Shown here: piece after piece, positions 7,094-14,002 of the stretch
How the letters are laid out: each line of letters opens with the position of its first letter
How positions within the stretch are numbered: position 1 is the stretch's first letter
Source: Bacteroidales bacterium UBA2287
Lineage (GTDB): Bacteria; Bacteroidota; Bacteroidia; Bacteroidales; Tenuifilaceae
Direction of reading: 5' to 3'
Assembly: GCA_002345675.1 (NCBI GenBank)
Contig: DDWL01000009.1
Location: 1-21,429 of the forward strand
DNA length: 21,429 nucleotides
Program-made: the position numbers and the translations under genes
The notes under the pieces: generated by a model
The model's input: only the letters and a program-made list of their open reading frames with translations
The model's database searches: none
What the model was told of the DNA's origin: nothing

Positions 7094-8263
7094 TTACAGC
7101 GCCTGCCTTAGCGTTATATCAATTTGGTTGCAAATGTTTTTAAAAACCTCATCCTCATTGCCATCGCCGCTAACCGATTGCAGTAGGTGTCGTTTTTCGT
7201 AAAATCGTTGTGCAAGCATGGTAACCTGTTCGTACTCCTCTAGCCTCGAAACAATGGTTTCAGTATCCATGTCGTATAAGCGACTTCGGTCGGTTTTGCT
7301 TCGTTGAGCTAGCCTTTTCATAGCTTCAAGTGGGCTAACCTGTAGCTCGATGGCCGATGTTACGGAGCTGTTCATTTTTTTCAGCATGGCATCAACAATG
7401 TATGCCTGTACAATGGTTCGTGGAAATCCTTTAAAAATAAAACCACGCGATCCTGGACTTGCCTGTATTTTTTCTTCAATAAGCTTAATGGCAATTTCGT
7501 CGGGAACAATCATCCCCTTGTCCATGTAAGGTTTTGCAATGCGGCCAATTTCGGTGTCGTCCTTTATCTCTTTCCGAAGCATTTTTCCGGTGGAAATGTA
7601 AACCAAGTTGTACTTTTCGGCCATTTTTTTTGCTTGCGTTCCCTTTCCCGAGCCCGGGTACCCAAACAGAATAATGTTAACCCATCGATTTTCGAGCGAT
7701 TTTTGCACAGCCGTATCGAGGCGCGCCTGAACATCTTCAATAGGACCGGTTCCATCAATTGAGTAGCAAATTCCCTTATCCTGATAGTACTTGGCTACTG
7801 GTACCGTTTTGGAGTAGTACTCCTGTAGTCGGAACTGAATTACGTCGTCGTTATCGTCCTTGCGATTGCCTATTTGCGCCCGCGACTTTAATCGCCTAAC
7901 AAGTTCATCGTCGGGTACTTCGAGGCTAAGCATGCAGGTTAGCGAGGTGTTCATATTCATTAAAAGCCCATCGAGAATGTAGCACTGCACGGTTGTGCGT
8001 GGAAATCCGTCGAACAGGAACCCGTTGGTGTCGGTTTTTTTGGTAATTCGGTTCTCGATAATTTGTATTACAAGCTCGTCGGAAACCAAACCTCCCTTTT
8101 CGATAATGTTTTTTGCCTGAACGCCAAGGGGAGTTCCCAAATTTATTTCCTCGCGAAGAATATCGCCCGTGGAAATGTAGGTAAGGTTATACTTTTTTGT
8201 AAGCCATTCGCTTTGAGTGCCCTTCCCTGCACCAGGGGGGCCAAATAGAGCAATGTTGAGCAT
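7094..8263 (-). CDS. adk: Tandem (two-domain) adenylate kinase; second domain degenerate
   Basis: The product is 389 aa, twice the length of a short-LID adenylate kinase (ATP + AMP = 2 ADP, cytoplasm). Domain 1 (1-~193) is canonical: P-loop GPPGAGKGTQ (8-17), STGDILR (31-37), DGFPRT (85-90), short LID with GNRKDDND (132-139). Domain 2 (~195-389) keeps the P-loop GYPGSGKGTQ (201-210) and the fold. It reads STGKMLR (225-230) and KGFPRT (278-283), so both aspartates equivalent to E. coli D33 and D84, which organise Mg2+, are lysines. Its LID lacks the RKDD stretch (DRSRLYDMD instead), while several LID-type arginines remain (R317, R321, R340). Domain 1 probably carries the catalytic activity and domain 2 may be regulatory or nucleotide-sensing; this is inference. 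The start at 8263 gives the normal MLNIALFG N-terminus. Confidence 0.93.
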   Translation of the reverse strand: MLNIALFGPPGAGKGTQSEWLTKKYNLTYISTGDILREEINLGTPLGVQAKNIIEKGGLVSDELVIQIIENRITKKTDTNGFLFDGFPRTTVQCYILDGLLMNMNTSLTCMLSLEVPDDELVRRLKSRAQIGNRKDDNDDVIQFRLQEYYSKTVPVAKYYQDKGICYSIDGTGPIEDVQARLDTAVQKSLENRWVNIILFGYPGSGKGTQAKKMAEKYNLVYISTGKMLRKEIKDDTEIGRIAKPYMDKGMIVPDEIAIKLIEEKIQASPGSRGFIFKGFPRTIVQAYIVDAMLKKMNSSVTSAIELQVSPLEAMKRLAQRSKTDRSRLYDMDTETIVSRLEEYEQVTMLAQRFYEKRHLLQSVSGDGNEDEVFKNICNQIDITLRQAL

Positions 8264-8351
8264 AGTAAAAGGGCTTTTATTTTTTTTACTAAAATATAGA
8301 AAATATGATTACAAAATCATAAAAATTATCATGAAGGGTTTTCCCATCTGC

Positions 8352-8378
8352 TTGCCTATGTTCTAAATCGTATTTTTG
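8352..8378 (+). promoter_or_regulatory. Promoter for the SLOG-family gene
   Basis: TATTTTTG (8371-8378) exactly fits the Bacteroidota -7 element TAnnTTTG. TTG at 8352-8354 lies 16 bases upstream, one short of the usual 17-23. It is 43 bases ahead of the ATG at 8422. Confidence 0.5.
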
Positions 8379-8421
8379 CTTGAGTTTTTATTGATTACTT
8401 TCGCAATGTTTACGTTCTAAT

Positions 8422-8799
8422 ATGGGAGAAATGACAAGAGTAATTATAGCAGGGAGTCGCGATTTTAACGATTTTAACCTACTTTGTTCGGCATGCGATA
8501 GGATTTTAGGTGGCACAAATAGTATTGAAATTGTTAGCGGAGCGGCTAAGGGCGCCGATGCGCTGGGCGAAAAGTACGCCGGCGAAAGAGGATATACCCT
8601 AGTTCAGTTTCCAGCCGATTGGGATAAAAACGGAAGGTTTGCCCCTTTTACAAGAAACAAAGAGATGGCAGAGTATGCTAATATGCTAATTGTTTTTTGG
8701 GATGGAAAGAGCACTGGCACAAAGAATATGATTAAGTATGCAAAGCTAAATGGGCTCGAAATTCATATTATTGAAGTGGAAAAGGAGTTAAATCGATAA
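8422..8799 (+). CDS. SLOG-family (DUF2493/YspA-like) nucleotide-binding protein
   Basis: The product is 125 aa. It has the DUF2493 pattern: RVIIAGSRDF (6-15) as the N-terminal strand and GSRD loop, SGAAKGADALGEKYA (39-53) as the glycine-rich binding motif, FTRNKEM (77-83), and VFWDGKSTGTKNMI (91-104). This Rossmann-like SLOG fold, shared with DprA/LOG proteins, binds nucleotides or nucleotide-derived ligands. Functions of stand-alone members are mostly unknown, with links to phage-related and NAD/nucleotide signalling contexts. A second in-frame ATG at 8431 (MTRVII) is an equally plausible start, with GGGAGA just before it. It is a single gene, divergent from adk, with its own promoter. Confidence 0.85.
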   Translation: MGEMTRVIIAGSRDFNDFNLLCSACDRILGGTNSIEIVSGAAKGADALGEKYAGERGYTLVQFPADWDKNGRFAPFTRNKEMAEYANMLIVFWDGKSTGTKNMIKYAKLNGLEIHIIEVEKELNR

Positions 8800-9200
8800 T
8801 ATTTTATGAAGTTGCTCTCAAATTCCCTCGAGTTTATTAGCATTTCAATTTTACACCCTTTTTAAATTTTTGCTTTAATACAAACTGAAAAAAGGATTAA
8901 ATTAACCTATCCCGATTGTTCAATCCAAGGTAAAAAACTAATTCAGCTAAAACGAAGCAAGCGAGTCGCCCCCTTATGTTACACCCACACTTAGGGTAAC
9001 CGTTATCTCTATCCACTTTAGGATTCAGCAAATAGATGCTGACCTTACCTTTTCAGATTTTTATACCATGGCTTGAAGAACGGATCTACAAACAAAGGCG
9101 CACTGGGGTCAAAATTAACAATACTAAAGTTTACTTATAATGTTTGGTACTATACTAACTGGTATACTACTTCTAATTTAAACGATAAACCTTTACGCTA
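8800..9200. other. Gene-free region, no recognisable content
   Basis: No start-bearing frame of useful length was found. On the minus strand about 9060-9180 is open without a start codon and reads somewhat protein-like (DPSAPLFVDPFFKPWYKN). It might be the tail of a decayed gene, but the support is weak. No terminator or repeat was recognised. Confidence 0.3.
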
Positions 9201-10073
9201 TTATCGATGCCTTCGACGGTTAACCACATAAATGCCACCAAGTATTAGCAAGCCGCCAAGTATTTGGTTTGTGGTTACCGCTTCGCCCAATAGGGGAATG
9301 GCAAGAAGCGCGGTTACTATGGACTGTGAAAGAAGGGTTACCGATACGTTTTCGACTTTTAAATGGCCAAGCGCATAGTTTATGGTAACCCATCCACCAA
9401 AGTGAGCAATAACGCCCAAGCCAATAAGCGAAGTCCAAGTTTTTGTCGAAAACCCTGTAAATGGGTTTTCCATAAATAGGTTTGCGAAAAAAAGAAGAAT
9501 TGCCATAAACAGCACCGAAAAGGTCATAAAGGTTATTGTGTCGACCCGTTTGCGCGAATCGAGCGTGAAGAGCAAGTATACGGCATAAAAAAACCCAGCA
9601 ATAAGCGCAAGCATATCGCCATGGTTAAAGTTTAGCGTGCGCCAGGCCTGTATTCCAATTAAAACGTTAAGCCCAATAACGGCGAGCAGTAAGCCGTACC
9701 AAAATTTAGCATTCAGTTTTTCGCGAAGCACCACGAGCGAAATTAATCCCACCCAAATTGGCGCATTATTGGCAAGCAGAGTGGCTGTTGCAGCGCTTGT
9801 AAGTAAAAGGCTTGTATTCCACAAAAACAAGTCGAATGCAAAGAATGCTGCACCAATAAAAATTAACCATAAGTCTCTTTTTGCTGGAACTTTCATTCCT
9901 TTATAAATCCAGAACGGGACCAGTAATAAAAGCGCAATAAACACTCTATAAAACGTAGAAACCGAGCCCGGCACATTGGCTAATTTTACAAAAATTGCCG
10001 AAAAACCAATGCACAGAATTCCGAACGCAAGAGCAAAATAGGGAAGGAGAGAGGGTTTGGCTGGGGAGGACAT
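9201..10073 (-). CDS. DMT-superfamily (EamA) inner-membrane transporter
   Basis: The product is 290 aa, typical for a ten-helix EamA protein made of two five-helix repeats. Hydrophobic helices run from residue ~10 to ~285. The first repeat contains GFSAIFVKLANVPGSVSTFYR (23-43) and ATLLANNAPIWVGLISLVVL, and the second ends with the characteristic GEAVTTNQILGGLLILGG. The C-terminus is positively charged (NRRRHR), consistent with a cytoplasmic end. Members export or import small metabolites such as amino acids or purines; the substrate cannot be told here. The gene is monocistronic and divergent from truA. Its upstream region is made of 7-bp-periodic repeats and shows no TAnnTTTG box. Confidence 0.9.
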   Translation of the reverse strand: MSSPAKPSLLPYFALAFGILCIGFSAIFVKLANVPGSVSTFYRVFIALLLLVPFWIYKGMKVPAKRDLWLIFIGAAFFAFDLFLWNTSLLLTSAATATLLANNAPIWVGLISLVVLREKLNAKFWYGLLLAVIGLNVLIGIQAWRTLNFNHGDMLALIAGFFYAVYLLFTLDSRKRVDTITFMTFSVLFMAILLFFANLFMENPFTGFSTKTWTSLIGLGVIAHFGGWVTINYALGHLKVENVSVTLLSQSIVTALLAIPLLGEAVTTNQILGGLLILGGIYVVNRRRHR

Positions 10074-10090
10074 TTGTCGGTTATCTGTTT

Positions 10091-10198
10091 TCAGTATCGG
10101 TTATCGGTTGTCGGTTGTTTGTTGTCAGTTAACTGCCGACTGCCGACTGCCGACTGTGAACTGCCGACTGTGAACTGCCGACTGTGAACTGCCGACTG
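10091..10198 (+). repeat. Heptanucleotide array 1, with divergent left part
   Basis: From 10133 to 10195 there are nine uninterrupted 7-bp units: CTGCCGA three times, then CTGTGAA and CTGCCGA alternating. The alternation makes a 14-bp higher-order unit repeated three times. To the left (about 10091-10132) the complementary strand is also 7-periodic (CTGACAA, CAAACAA, CCGACAA, CCGATAA). The two parts meet at the perfect palindrome CAGTTAACTG (10126-10135). The array ends 3 bases before the truA -33 box. Confidence 0.85.
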
Positions 10199-10200
10199 AT

Positions 10201-10230
10201 TTGCTTTCGTGCTTTGATTTACTAGCTTTG
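10201..10230 (+). promoter_or_regulatory. Consensus Bacteroidota promoter of truA
   Basis: TTG (10201-10203), 19 bases, then TAGCTTTG (10223-10230) fit the -33/-7 consensus TTG-N17-23-TAnnTTTG. Transcription would start near 10237, about 17 bases ahead of the TTG start codon, which supports that start. Confidence 0.75.
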
Positions 10231-10253
10231 CAAAAGTTTAATAATTACGAATT

Positions 10254-11042
10254 TTGAGATATTTTGTTCACTGTGGCTACAACGGCTTTAACTATAGGGG
10301 ATGGCAGCGACAGCCCAAAGTTACTACTATTCAGGAGGTTTTTGAGAAAACATTTTTAAATGTTCTTAAAACTCCAATATTCTGTATTGGCTGTGGCCGA
10401 ACCGATGCCATGGTGCATGCCGCACAGTACTTTTTTCACTTCGATTATTTCGAGGAGCTTCCCACCGATTTTATGTTTAGGCTGAATAAAGTGCTTCCTA
10501 CCGACATTGCCATTTTCGAAATTATACCGGTTAATGGTTACCCAAATGCACAGCTAAGCGCAACCATGCGCACATACAATTATTTTATTCATACTTATAA
10601 AGATCCGTTTTTAAGTATGCATAGTTCGTTGTACCTATTACCCAATCTAAATATTGATAAAATGCAGCGGGCTGCAGCGCTACTCTTAAAGCACAACGAT
10701 TACACTGCCTTTTGTCGAAGCCCTCTTAAAGTCGAAAATAGCATTTGTATAATTACTAAAGCGCAGCTTCTTGTTAGTTCGAATGGCGAAAAGTTACAGT
10801 TTCAAATATCCTCAAGGCGATTCCTTCAAGGAATGGTACGGCTTATTGTTCAGCGACTTATCGACATTGGCAAAGGGGAACTAAGCATCGACGAGTTTGA
10901 GTCGTATTTAATTGGTGTAAACAAGCCTCCAAAAGACAAACCTGCGTACCCTCAGGGACTTTATCTGTCGAAAATTGTATATCCTTTTCTCGATATTCCG
11001 CAACGACCTGAGTTTGGAGCGGTGTTCGTGGACGAAAAGTGA
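10254..11042 (+). CDS. truA: Divergent TruA-type tRNA pseudouridine synthase
   Basis: The product is 262 aa, the usual TruA length. TruA converts uridines 38-40 of the tRNA anticodon arm to pseudouridine. Translation probably starts at TTG (10254): MRYFVHCGYNGFNYRGW is the standard family N-terminus, and no ATG lies between it and the promoter. The catalytic Asp is D51 in GRTDAMVHA, Y108 lies in RTYNY, and R196 lies in FLQGMVRLIV, so the core residues are there. Two otherwise conserved positions differ: RTDAGVHA is RTDAMVHA, and ARFSA is AQLSA. This may be a second, divergent paralogue rather than the main truA; that needs the rest of the genome. The stop is 2 bases from the stop of the convergent gene, with no terminator between them. 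Confidence 0.85.
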   Translation: MRYFVHCGYNGFNYRGWQRQPKVTTIQEVFEKTFLNVLKTPIFCIGCGRTDAMVHAAQYFFHFDYFEELPTDFMFRLNKVLPTDIAIFEIIPVNGYPNAQLSATMRTYNYFIHTYKDPFLSMHSSLYLLPNLNIDKMQRAAALLLKHNDYTAFCRSPLKVENSICIITKAQLLVSSNGEKLQFQISSRRFLQGMVRLIVQRLIDIGKGELSIDEFESYLIGVNKPPKDKPAYPQGLYLSKIVYPFLDIPQRPEFGAVFVDEK

Positions 11043-11044
11043 GG

Positions 11045-11359
11045 TTACTGCTTCTTTTCCTCTGCCAGTTTATTTCCTAGCCGTATGAGTTTTTGTCGCT
11101 GGAGCAAGTAAAATATTTGCGCAACCTTTTGGAAAAATAGCATGCTCAGTAACCAAAACGACTTATTAAAAAGTCTGTTCTTTACAATATCCGAAATTAG
11201 AATTACTTGCAATACAATACTTAGCGTAATTAGCATTATAAACGAAAACGAACCAATTTCGCTGTTCCTTGTGTAAATTACAAAAACTGTATTGGTAATA
11301 TCGGCAACAACAATAGCCCAAACTAAACGAATATCGATTTGAATGTTTTTATTTTCCAT
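11045..11359 (-). CDS. Small three-helix membrane protein, unknown
   Basis: The product is 104 aa, with three likely membrane helices at about 11-30, 38-59 and 68-86. The C-terminal tail is basic (RQKLIRLGNKLAEEKKQ). The layout faintly recalls short phospholipase-D N-terminal-like or DUF-type membrane proteins, but no signature residue supports a family. It is convergent with truA, 2 bases apart, and downstream of the HepT/MntA pair on the same strand with a 65-base gap. Confidence 0.65.
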   Translation of the reverse strand: MENKNIQIDIRLVWAIVVADITNTVFVIYTRNSEIGSFSFIMLITLSIVLQVILISDIVKNRLFNKSFWLLSMLFFQKVAQIFYLLQRQKLIRLGNKLAEEKKQ

Positions 11360-11424
11360 TGGTTGTAATTTTATTTTCCATAAATATTTTAAAAAAATTT
11401 ACAGCCATATGACTTGCGGCCTAT

Positions 11425-11763
11425 TTATTCTTTATCAAGGTATTCTTCAATTTCATTTTTTAATTTCGGTAAATGGTTTGATATTATACCCCAAATTACT
11501 ACATCATCAACTTTGTCATAACCGTGTATTACCCAGTTTCTTGTATCAATAATTTGCCTAGCATTTTCAATTTTAAAGTCAGGGGCAATTTTCATTATTC
11601 TATTCATAGCCTCGCCAATAATCTCAATCTCTCTTTCTACTCCTCGCCTTAGTAATTTATTTTTTTGATAATCAAAAAAATCTCTCTTGTTTCCTAGAAA
11701 TTCGTTTATTGACTCAATTGATGTTTTAATGTCAAATAAATATTTCTTTACTTCACGCTTCAT
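11425..11763 (-). CDS. hepT: HepT-like (DUF86) toxin RNase
   Basis: The product is 112 aa, an all-helical HEPN protein of DUF86/HepT type. The HEPN active motif RX4HXY is exact: R75-NWVI-H80-G-Y82. HepT acts as the ribonuclease toxin and is silenced when the partner MntA adds AMP groups to the motif tyrosine (established for the Shewanella pair). Its start codon overlaps the end of mntA by 11 bases, the usual antitoxin-first order, implying translational coupling. Confidence 0.92.
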   Translation of the reverse strand: MKREVKKYLFDIKTSIESINEFLGNKRDFFDYQKNKLLRRGVEREIEIIGEAMNRIMKIAPDFKIENARQIIDTRNWVIHGYDKVDDVVIWGIISNHLPKLKNEIEEYLDKE

Positions 11764-12061
11764 AAATCAATTGTTTTGATTCATTAATACTTTCAATAAA
11801 GTATGGATTTGATAGTGTTTTTTCGGTAACTATATCAATTTCTCGGTTAAATAGTTCTCTTAATTTATAGTGAAGAGCGAAATAGTTTTTGGTATATTCA
11901 TCAACTGATAAGTTGTCTGAAAAAGAGATTAAAAAATCAACATCACTATCATCCCGAAAGTTTTCAGATACGACAGAGCCGAAAGCATAAAGTCTCTTTA
12001 TATTAAGCGCCTTACAAATAGCGATTATATCTTTCTTTCGTTTTTCTAGTATCTGTTGCAT
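11753..12061 (-). CDS. mntA: MntA-like nucleotidyltransferase antitoxin
   Basis: The product is 102 aa, a minimal nucleotidyltransferase. The motif GSX10DXD is exact (G28, S29, D40, D42), and D76 in REIDIV is the likely third metal ligand. MntA proteins neutralise HepT by AMPylation of its active-site tyrosine. It is the first gene of the pair and overlaps hepT. It has a -7-like box 14 bases upstream of the ATG, so the mRNA leader would be very short. The glycosyltransferase on the same strand ends 91 bases upstream. Confidence 0.92.
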   Translation of the reverse strand: MQQILEKRKKDIIAICKALNIKRLYAFGSVVSENFRDDSDVDFLISFSDNLSVDEYTKNYFALHYKLRELFNREIDIVTEKTLSNPYFIESINESKQLIYEA

Positions 12062-12074
12062 TATGTATTTTTTT

Positions 12075-12105
12075 CAAAGATAGAAAATTTTCGAATCAGG
12101 TTCGA
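12075..12105 (-). promoter_or_regulatory. Candidate promoter/operator of mntA-hepT
   Basis: Read on the minus strand, TATCTTTG (12082-12075) is an exact TAnnTTTG match. Just upstream, TCGAA-N5-TTCGA (12091-12105) is a perfect 5-bp inverted repeat, a possible autoregulatory site. No TTG box is seen at the right distance. Confidence 0.4.
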
Positions 12106-12152
12106 TTTTTATTACAATGCTCGCTGGGAACTGCCAAATGGCAGATTAACGT

Positions 12153-13256
12153 CTATTTGCGTTTAATTGCATTTTGAAAAATAGTAACCAATTTTCCCTT
12201 TTCGTTTTCCCAAACCAATTCGTTAGCGGCCTTTGCAACATTTGATTGCCATTGGGCAAGTTTGCTTTCATCGATAAGCATTTGGCTAATATTTTCGGCA
12301 AGTTCAGTTGCTGTTGAGGAGGATGAAATTGTAAGACCAATATTATAATCTGTAACAATTCGGGCCATTTCGGGCAAATTCGAAACCAACACAGGCAAGC
12401 CAGCCTGAATATAGTCGAACAGTTTATTGGGCAATGCATAGCGGTAGTTTAGCCCATAATCTTCCTCAATCGACACACCAATGCTTGCCGCGCAAGTTAT
12501 TGGATGTAGTTTGTTTGGTGTAATGCGACCAAGAAATGTAATCCTTTCGGATAGGTTGAGCGATTCCGAGAGCTGCTTCAGTTCGCCTTCAACATCGCCG
12601 GTTCCGGCAATAATTAGTTTGAAATTGGACAAAAATTGCATTGCTGCAATTAGCTTTTCAAGTCCGCGGCCCAAATTTAGTGCACCTTGATAAATTATGG
12701 TGTTTGGCTGCTTTGCAATTTCAGCGTTTAGTTTTTTTTTCAAGGGTAAATTTCGGACTACCGTAAAAGTAATACCATACATTTTTTTTAGCTCGTTGGC
12801 AACGCCTTCCGACACGGTTGTTGTGTGCTTTAAGCCCTTAACCAGTTTGCGTTCGAGCCATTGCCAAATGGTACGGGTTCGGGGCCGGCTAACAAGTTCG
12901 GGAAGTTCGGTATACAGCTCGTGGCTGTCGTAAACTAAAGGCTTTCGCCTAATAAAGCAAGCCAACCGAACGCCAAGCAGGGTGTCGAGGTCGTTGGCCT
13001 GTGCTATGTTGAACCTACTAAAAAGCAAAAAGAAGAATACTTGCAAATTGAAGCATGCATAAAAAGCAGCGCTTTTTCGAAAGGGAACTCTAAGATGAAA
13101 AGTCCTGAATCCGTTTGGGCTCCATTTAGGTGTCGATGGTAGCTTACGGCCAACCATCAGAACCTTAAACCCAACTTCGGCAAGTGCCGTTGCGGTTCTG
13201 TTAACCCGCTGGTCGAATACTAAGTCGCTGACTGCTATAAGTATTGCTCGCTTCAA
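12153..13256 (-). CDS. GT-B glycosyltransferase (GT4-like)
   Basis: The product is 367 aa. It is a two-domain GT-B glycosyltransferase transferring a sugar from a nucleotide-sugar donor, probably for envelope glycans. The N-terminal domain contains VYDSHELYTELPEL (108-121), typical of a Bacteroidota envelope-type group. The C-terminal nucleotide-sugar domain has YQGALNLGRGLEKLI (189-203), IIAGTGD (215-221), ITFLGRI (239-245) and the acidic/anchor region IEEDYGLNYRYALPNKLFDY (263-282) followed by IQAGLPVL. There is no signal peptide; one hydrophobic stretch (~66-80) may give membrane association. It starts 17 bases after the nitroreductase stop, so they likely form an operon. The acceptor is unknown. 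Confidence 0.9.
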   Translation of the reverse strand: MKRAILIAVSDLVFDQRVNRTATALAEVGFKVLMVGRKLPSTPKWSPNGFRTFHLRVPFRKSAAFYACFNLQVFFFLLFSRFNIAQANDLDTLLGVRLACFIRRKPLVYDSHELYTELPELVSRPRTRTIWQWLERKLVKGLKHTTTVSEGVANELKKMYGITFTVVRNLPLKKKLNAEIAKQPNTIIYQGALNLGRGLEKLIAAMQFLSNFKLIIAGTGDVEGELKQLSESLNLSERITFLGRITPNKLHPITCAASIGVSIEEDYGLNYRYALPNKLFDYIQAGLPVLVSNLPEMARIVTDYNIGLTISSSSTATELAENISQMLIDESKLAQWQSNVAKAANELVWENEKGKLVTIFQNAIKRK

Positions 13257-13273
13257 CTTAAAAGTTTTAAATT

Positions 13274-13834
13274 CTATTTATAAGCGTTAAAGCTAACAAT
13301 TTCTTCAATCGGTTTACGTCTTTTGTCTTTGCGAATGTCGTTTTCGGGGTAACCAATGGTAATTATAAGAATTGGCCTTTTGCTTTTGGGGATGCTCAGC
13401 AGTTTTTTAACAGCAGCTTCGTCGAACCAGCCAATCATGCACGAACCAAGTCCTTCGGCAGCTGCTGCAAGGCAAATATGTTCGGCTGCAATGCCAATAT
13501 CGATTAGCGGAAAGTGCTTGCGTTTTACTAAACTTCCCAAATTCGAAGTGAAGTTGGCTTCCTCCATTACTATTACAATATGAACCGGAGCTTGCTTGGT
13601 AAAATGATTAATTCCCAGCATTTTGCTCGACGTAGTGTCGGCAAGTTTACTTTTTATTTCAGGGTTGTCGACAACAATAAACTTCCAGGGCTGCGCATTA
13701 CATGCCGATGGAGCAAGCCTCGCGGCTTCTAGGATTCTATTAATTTTCTCCTTTTCAACAGGTGCTGTTTTATATGCCCTATCGCTCTGGCGATTTACTA
13801 CTAATTGTTGAAACTGGGTTGAAATGATGTTCAT
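13274..13834 (-). CDS. Nitroreductase-family FMN oxidoreductase
   Basis: The product is 186 aa, normal for a homodimeric FMN-dependent, NAD(P)H-using nitroreductase-fold enzyme in the cytoplasm. Visible motifs are RQSDRAYK (15-22) for FMN phosphate binding, AARLAPSACNAQPWKFIVVD (37-56), and the C-terminal glycine-rich part AAAAEGLGSCMIGWF (123-137) with the terminal TIGYPEN region. The natural substrate could be quinones, nitroaromatics or flavin-linked electron shuttling. It is the first gene of a probable operon with the downstream glycosyltransferase. Its upstream region is repeat-rich and no promoter box was recognised. Confidence 0.9.
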   Translation of the reverse strand: MNIISTQFQQLVVNRQSDRAYKTAPVEKEKINRILEAARLAPSACNAQPWKFIVVDNPEIKSKLADTTSSKMLGINHFTKQAPVHIVIVMEEANFTSNLGSLVKRKHFPLIDIGIAAEHICLAAAAEGLGSCMIGWFDEAAVKKLLSIPKSKRPILIITIGYPENDIRKDKRRKPIEEIVSFNAYK

Positions 13835-13840
13835 TGATAC

Positions 13841-13915
13841 AATTGAGTTAATTGAGTTAATTGGTTGATTAGTTAATTGGTTGCACTTCGACTTCGCTCA
13901 GTGTAAAATTGGTTG
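13841..13915. repeat. AATTGGTTG tract interrupted by a REP-like hairpin
   Basis: Nine-base units AATTGAGTT (13841, 13850) and AATTGGTTG (13859, 13875, 13907) form a loose tandem tract. The 20-mer CACTTCGACTTCGCTCAGTG (13884-13903) sits inside it between two AATTGGTTG copies. This 20-mer resembles the 'cttcgactycgctcag' palindromic intergenic repeats common in Bacteroidota. Confidence 0.6.
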
Positions 13916-13925
13916 ATTTTGGAGA

Positions 13926-14002
13926 CCGAAGTCGGAAGTCCGAAGATTGGAGACTGAAGACTGCCAACTGCCAACTGCGAACTGAAGACTGCCGACCGAG
14001 AA
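13926..14002 (+). repeat. Heptanucleotide array 2
   Basis: Eleven consecutive 7-bp units run from 13926 to 14002: CCGAAGT, CGGAAGT, CCGAAGA, TTGGAGA, CTGAAGA, CTGCCAA twice, CTGCGAA, CTGAAGA, CTGCCGA, CCGAGAA. The array ends exactly at the base before the stop codon of the minus-strand gene at 14003. Confidence 0.85.

Noticed and set aside
10133..10195. Possible CRISPR-like array
   Set aside because: Units are 7 bp with no spacers and no cas genes.
12091..12105. tRNA T-arm-like sequence (TTCGAATC)
   Set aside because: No acceptor, D or anticodon stems could be built around it; no tRNA was found in the window.
12131..12144. CTGCC-AAAT-GGCAG hairpin after the glycosyltransferase gene as a terminator
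   Set aside because: The stem is only 5 bp and no T-run follows on the minus strand.
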